Part shown: positions 24,609 through 27,570 of the stretch, in pieces
How positions within the stretch are numbered: the stretch's first letter is position 1
Layout of the letters: each line of letters starts with the position of its first letter
Assembly: GCA_049522195.1 (NCBI GenBank)
Contig: JBEKOB010000059.1
Coordinates: 1 to 27,570 of the forward strand
Source of the DNA: UBA9647 sp049522195
GTDB lineage: Bacteria > Bacteroidota > Ignavibacteria > UBA10030
Length of the DNA stretch: 27,570 bases
Reading direction: 5' to 3'
Position numbers and translations under genes: made by a program
Notes under the pieces: generated by a model
Databases searched by the model: none
Seen by the model: the letters and a program-made list of their open reading frames with translations, nothing else
What the model was told of the DNA's origin: nothing

Positions 24609-27570
24609 TTGACATCGCCTTTGTTCATTGTACTTTGACCAGTCTTTTGTCCCGCATATTCCAACGCAGCGTTCAGCGTGTCCATTAATTCTTTGACGAT
24701 GATTGGTTTAGTCAGATAACGGTAGAACCCTGCTTTCAAGCCCTTCTCAATGTCGCGCGGCATCGCATTGGCACTGAGGGCAACTACGGGGATATGTGCC
24801 GTGGCCGGGTCTGAGCGCAGGATCTTCAGGGCTTCGAAGCCGTTGATGCCGGGCAGATTGATGTCCATCAGGATCATGTCCGGATGGGACGCGTTCGCGA
24901 TCTCGATGCCGCTATCTCCGTTCACCGCGGTAAGGAGGCGAATATTGGTGTGGCGGGCGATGATTTGCTCGACCAGCTCCAGGTTCGCCGGGTTGTCTTC
25001 GACATAGAGCAGGGTGCGCAACTGTGCGCCGGTGGGCATTTGCGGTGAGACAGAGGTCTCTGCTTCGTCGCTTTTGGCCGCAAGTTGGGGCGCCGCAGCT
25101 GAGACCAGCTCGCACCAGAAAACACTTCCCACACCAACAGTGCTTTCCACGCCGAGAACACCGTCCATCAGTTCTGCCAATCGCTTTGTCACAACCAGGC
25201 CGATGCCTGTGCCAGCCACGCCGCCGGCCTCCTGGCCGAGTCGATTGAACGGTTGGAATAGTTGCCCGAGCTTTTCCGGGGACAACCCCTCGCCGGTATC
25301 CGAGACGCTGATGCGAATACGTTTCGGTCTGGTTTCAGTGCAGTTCACCTCGACTATTCCATTCTCCTTGTTGTATTTGATCGCGTTGGAAAGCAGGTTG
25401 ATGACAATCTGTTTCAAGCGGGTCCGATCGGCTTTGACAAAGATGGGTTTGTCGAATCGGGAGAAGGCCATCTTGATTCCACGCTTTTGCGCCTGCGGCT
25501 CCATCATCGCCTGACACTCGGACATGACCTCAGACAAGGATACAGATTCAGGAGACAGGGATACTTTCCCGGACTCGATCACAGCGAGATCGAGGATTTC
25601 GTTGATCAGCTTCAGCAGATGCCATCCTGCCTGGAGAATCCGTGCTATGCTCTCCCCCTGGGCGGGTGTTGGCGGCGGAGAATCGGACTCCATCAACTGG
25701 GCAAATCCGAGGATGGCATTGAGCGGACTGCGCAGCTCGTGGCTCATGCTTGAAAGGAATTCAGATTTCGCAAGGTTGGCTATTTCCGCCACAGACCTGG
25801 CGCTCTCCAGTTCAACGTTCTTTTCCTGCAGCACCTGATCCAGACGTTTGCGCTCCGTGACGTCGCGCGCAGCAGCGAACACACCCTGGAGTCTCCTGTC
25901 CCGATCGTAGAAGGTAGTCGCGTTGAAAGAGACCACTGTTTCCTTGCCGTCCCTGGCCCGTGCAGTAAGTTCGTAGTTGGTGACCTTCATTTCGCTCAAC
26001 ACCAGTTTGATGGACGCCTCGGCCCGATCTGGATCGGTGAAGTACCTCTTGAACGGAGCGCCAATCAATTCGTCACGCGTACAACCGGTGAGCACCTCCA
26101 TCTGTTTATTGACATCGGTGATATTGCCGGACGGATCGGTGGTCATGATCGCGTCGATGTTGGATTCGATGAGCGAGCGCGTGTAGAACTGCTGGTCGCG
26201 CAGCCGCTGATCGAGCACCTTCTGCTCTGCTTCGACCTGCTTGCGAGCCGTGTTGTCCGTGCCGATCAGCAGGTAGCCGATGATTGCATTTTGCGCGTTG
26301 CGCAGGGCCGTGACGGACACGACAGCGGGGAAGCGGCTTCCATCCTTGCGGATGTAGGTCAACTCGTAAATGTCCTCAATGCCACGCGAGGCCTTGAAGA
26401 CCAGCGCCTCAAAACCCGGCGTAATCGGCGTGGCGAGCTCGGCGCTCAACGCTTTGGCACGCACAATGAGTTCCTGCGGATCGGAGATGTCAGCCGGGGT
26501 GATCTTGTTCATCACTTCTGCAGCCGTGTAGCCCAGCATGCGTTCCGCGCCCACGTTGAAGATCTGAATAACTCCCTTCGCGTCAGTGGCGATGCTCGAG
26601 AAATTGGCGCTGTTGAAGATCGCGCTCTGCAGGGCCCCCGCCTTGAGCTCGGTGCCGATCAGCAGGTAGCCGATGATGGCATCCTGCTCGTCGCGCAGGG
26701 CAGTGACCGACACAACCGCCGGGAAGCGGCTGCCATCCTTGCGGATGTAAGTCAGCTCGTAAACGTCCTCGATGCCGCGCGAGGCCTTGAAAACCAATGC
26801 CTCGAAGCCCGGAGTAATTGGGGTTCCGAGCTCGATGCTCAACGACTTGGCACGCGCGATCACTTCCTGTGGATCGGAGATGTCGGCCGGGGTGATCTTG
26901 TTCATCACTTCTGCAGCCGTGTAGCCCAGCATCCGCTCGGCTCCGACGTTGAAGATCTGGATGACGCCCTTCGCGTCGGTGGCGATGCTCGAGAAATTGG
27001 CGCTGTTGAAGATCGCGCTCTGCAATGCCCCCGCCTTGAGTAGCGCCGCTTCCGCCTCCTTGCGAGCGGTGTTGTCCGTGCCGATCAGCAGGTAGCCAAT
27101 AATTGCTTTTTGAGCGTCCCGCAAGGCTGTGACCGAGACGACCGCCGGAAAACGGCTGCCATCCTTGCGGATGTAAGTCAACTCGTAAATGTCCTCTATG
27201 CCGCGTGAGGCCTTGAAGACCAATGCTTCGAAGCCCGGCGTGATCGGCGTGGAGAGCTCGACACTCAACGCCTTGGCGCGTGCAATCACTTCTTGCGGAT
27301 CGGAAATGTCAGCCGGAGTGATCTTGTTCATCACGTCGGCGGCCGCGTACCCGAGCATGCGTTCGGCGCCGACGTTGAAGATCTGAATAACACCCTTCGC
27401 GTCAGTTGCAATGCTCGAGAAATTGGCGCTGTTGAAAATCGCACTCTGCAATGCCCCTGCCTTGAGCAGCGCTTCTTCCGCCTGCTTGCGAGCGGTGTTG
27501 TCCGTGCCGATCAGCAGGTAGCCAATAATTGCTTTTTGAGCGTCCCGCAAGGCTGTGACCGAGACGACCG
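24605..27570 (-). CDS. hybrid sensor histidine kinase with tandem PAS repeats (5' end beyond window)
   Basis: At least 987 codons; the frame is open at the right edge, so the true start is outside (the TTG at 27550 is internal). Visible order: the end of one PAS unit, three near-identical PAS units (about residues 33-160, 175-300 and 306-430 counted from 27550), a different PAS (about 450-565), a coiled coil, HisKA with phosphoacceptor H604 (SHELRSPLNAILGF), HATPase_c with N box INLLSNAIKYN, G1 DTGEGL and G2 GTGIGL, and a C-terminal receiver (E851/D852, D896 in MDINLPG, K948). It has no visible membrane segment in this part. A phosphorelay H to D within the protein is expected. Its stop overlaps the start of the receiver-MgtE gene, its likely partner. 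The signal sensed is unknown. Confidence 0.94.
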   Translation of the reverse strand, partial: VVSVTALRDAQKAIIGYLLIGTDNTARKQAEEALLKAGALQSAIFNSANFSSIATDAKGVIQIFNVGAERMLGYAAADVMNKITPADISDPQEVIARAKALSVELSTPITPGFEALVFKASRGIEDIYELTYIRKDGSRFPAVVSVTALRDAQKAIIGYLLIGTDNTARKEAEAALLKAGALQSAIFNSANFSSIATDAKGVIQIFNVGAERMLGYTAAEVMNKITPADISDPQEVIARAKSLSIELGTPITPGFEALVFKASRGIEDVYELTYIRKDGSRFPAVVSVTALRDEQDAIIGYLLIGTELKAGALQSAIFNSANFSSIATDAKGVIQIFNVGAERMLGYTAAEVMNKITPADISDPQELIVRAKALSAELATPITPGFEALVFKASRGIEDIYELTYIRKDGSRFPAVVSVTALRNAQNAIIGYLLIGTDNTARKQVEAEQKVLDQRLRDQQFYTRSLIESNIDAIMTTDPSGNITDVNKQMEVLTGCTRDELIGAPFKRYFTDPDRAEASIKLVLSEMKVTNYELTARARDGKETVVSFNATTFYDRDRRLQGVFAAARDVTERKRLDQVLQEKNVELESARSVAEIANLAKSEFLSSMSHELRSPLNAILGFAQLMESDSPPPTPAQGESIARILQAGWHLLKLINEILDLAVIESGKVSLSPESVSLSEVMSECQAMMEPQAQKRGIKMAFSRFDKPIFVKADRTRLKQIVINLLSNAIKYNKENGIVEVNCTETRPKRIRISVSDTGEGLSPEKLGQLFQPFNRLGQEAGGVAGTGIGLVVTKRLAELMDGVLGVESTVGVGSVFWCELVSAAAPQLAAKSDEAETSVSPQMPTGAQLRTLLYVEDNPANLELVEQIIARHTNIRLLTAVNGDSGIEIANASHPDMILMDINLPGINGFEALKILRSDPATAHIPVVALSANAMPRDIEKGLKAGFYRYLTKPIIVKELMDTLNAALEYAGQKTGQSTMNKGDVN
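26230..27570 (-). repeat. tandem PAS-coding direct repeats inside the kinase gene
   Basis: Three full units and part of a fourth, with starts 393 and 426 bases apart (131 and 142 codons); the 33-base difference is a shortened linker (IGTELKAGALQ instead of IGTDNTARK...AGALQ). The units are highly alike at DNA level, not only in protein. The last 85 bases of the window (27486-27570) are identical to 27060-27144. Confidence 0.88.

Noticed and set aside
26291..27043. Plus-strand frame of 250 codons opposite the PAS repeats
   Set aside because: It is periodic only because the kinase gene beneath it is periodic; it is a shadow of the tandem repeats.
26230..27570. Possible CRISPR array or satellite because of regular direct repeats
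   Set aside because: The units are about 400 bases, contain no unique spacers and are plainly PAS-domain codons in an open frame.

Overview
The window looks like a chromosomal segment from a bacterium of the Bacteroidota/Chlorobiota (FCB) group. The best clue is the tamB gene directly joined to a TamA-type Omp85 gene whose product carries a lipoprotein signal (TamL), an arrangement typical of that group. A MacAB exporter and beta-barrel proteins confirm a Gram-negative envelope. GC content is near 50%, no tRNA or rRNA gene was seen, and every gene I can support lies on the minus strand, so transcription runs right to left.

Layout, left to right. Bases 1-1371 hold most of a KaiC-like double P-loop ATPase that runs off the left edge; just upstream of it is the 5' stump of an Nramp metal transporter gene. 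1733-4914 is a coupled macA-macB export pair. 5217-5963 holds a CsbD-like gene and a small outer-membrane barrel gene. 6297-13595 is the tamB-tamL pair. 13915-17494 holds small envelope or stress genes (YtxH, two tiny membrane proteins, a YihY/BrkB membrane protein, a secreted protein of unknown function) and a cytochrome c peroxidase-like fragment. 17562-20410 holds a phosphoketolase gene, a 25-codon stump of a class I fructose-bisphosphate aldolase, and a cupin gene. 20533-22646 holds a double PRC-barrel protein, a HEAT-repeat protein and a small membrane protein. 23254-27570 holds a MarC stump, a receiver domain fused to an MgtE-type magnesium channel domain, and a hybrid histidine kinase with highly repetitive PAS domains that runs off the right edge.

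Three things stand out. First, the kinase and the receiver-MgtE fusion overlap by 4 bases, which suggests a two-component system whose output is a membrane cation channel rather than a DNA-binding or enzymatic domain. Second, short stumps of otherwise complete gene families (Nramp, aldolase, cytochrome c peroxidase, MarC, and two less certain ones) sit at gene junctions, so the region looks scarred by repeated deletion and joining. Third, a diverged non-coding repeat with a conserved short hairpin occurs in three separate intergenic spaces.

Functionally the genes lean toward envelope maintenance (TamB/TamL, MacAB, barrel protein), stress-type small proteins (CsbD, YtxH, PRC-barrel), acetyl-phosphate-forming carbon metabolism (phosphoketolase) and signalling (KaiC, PAS kinase, receiver-channel). 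All family assignments were made by reading motifs by eye, without database searches.
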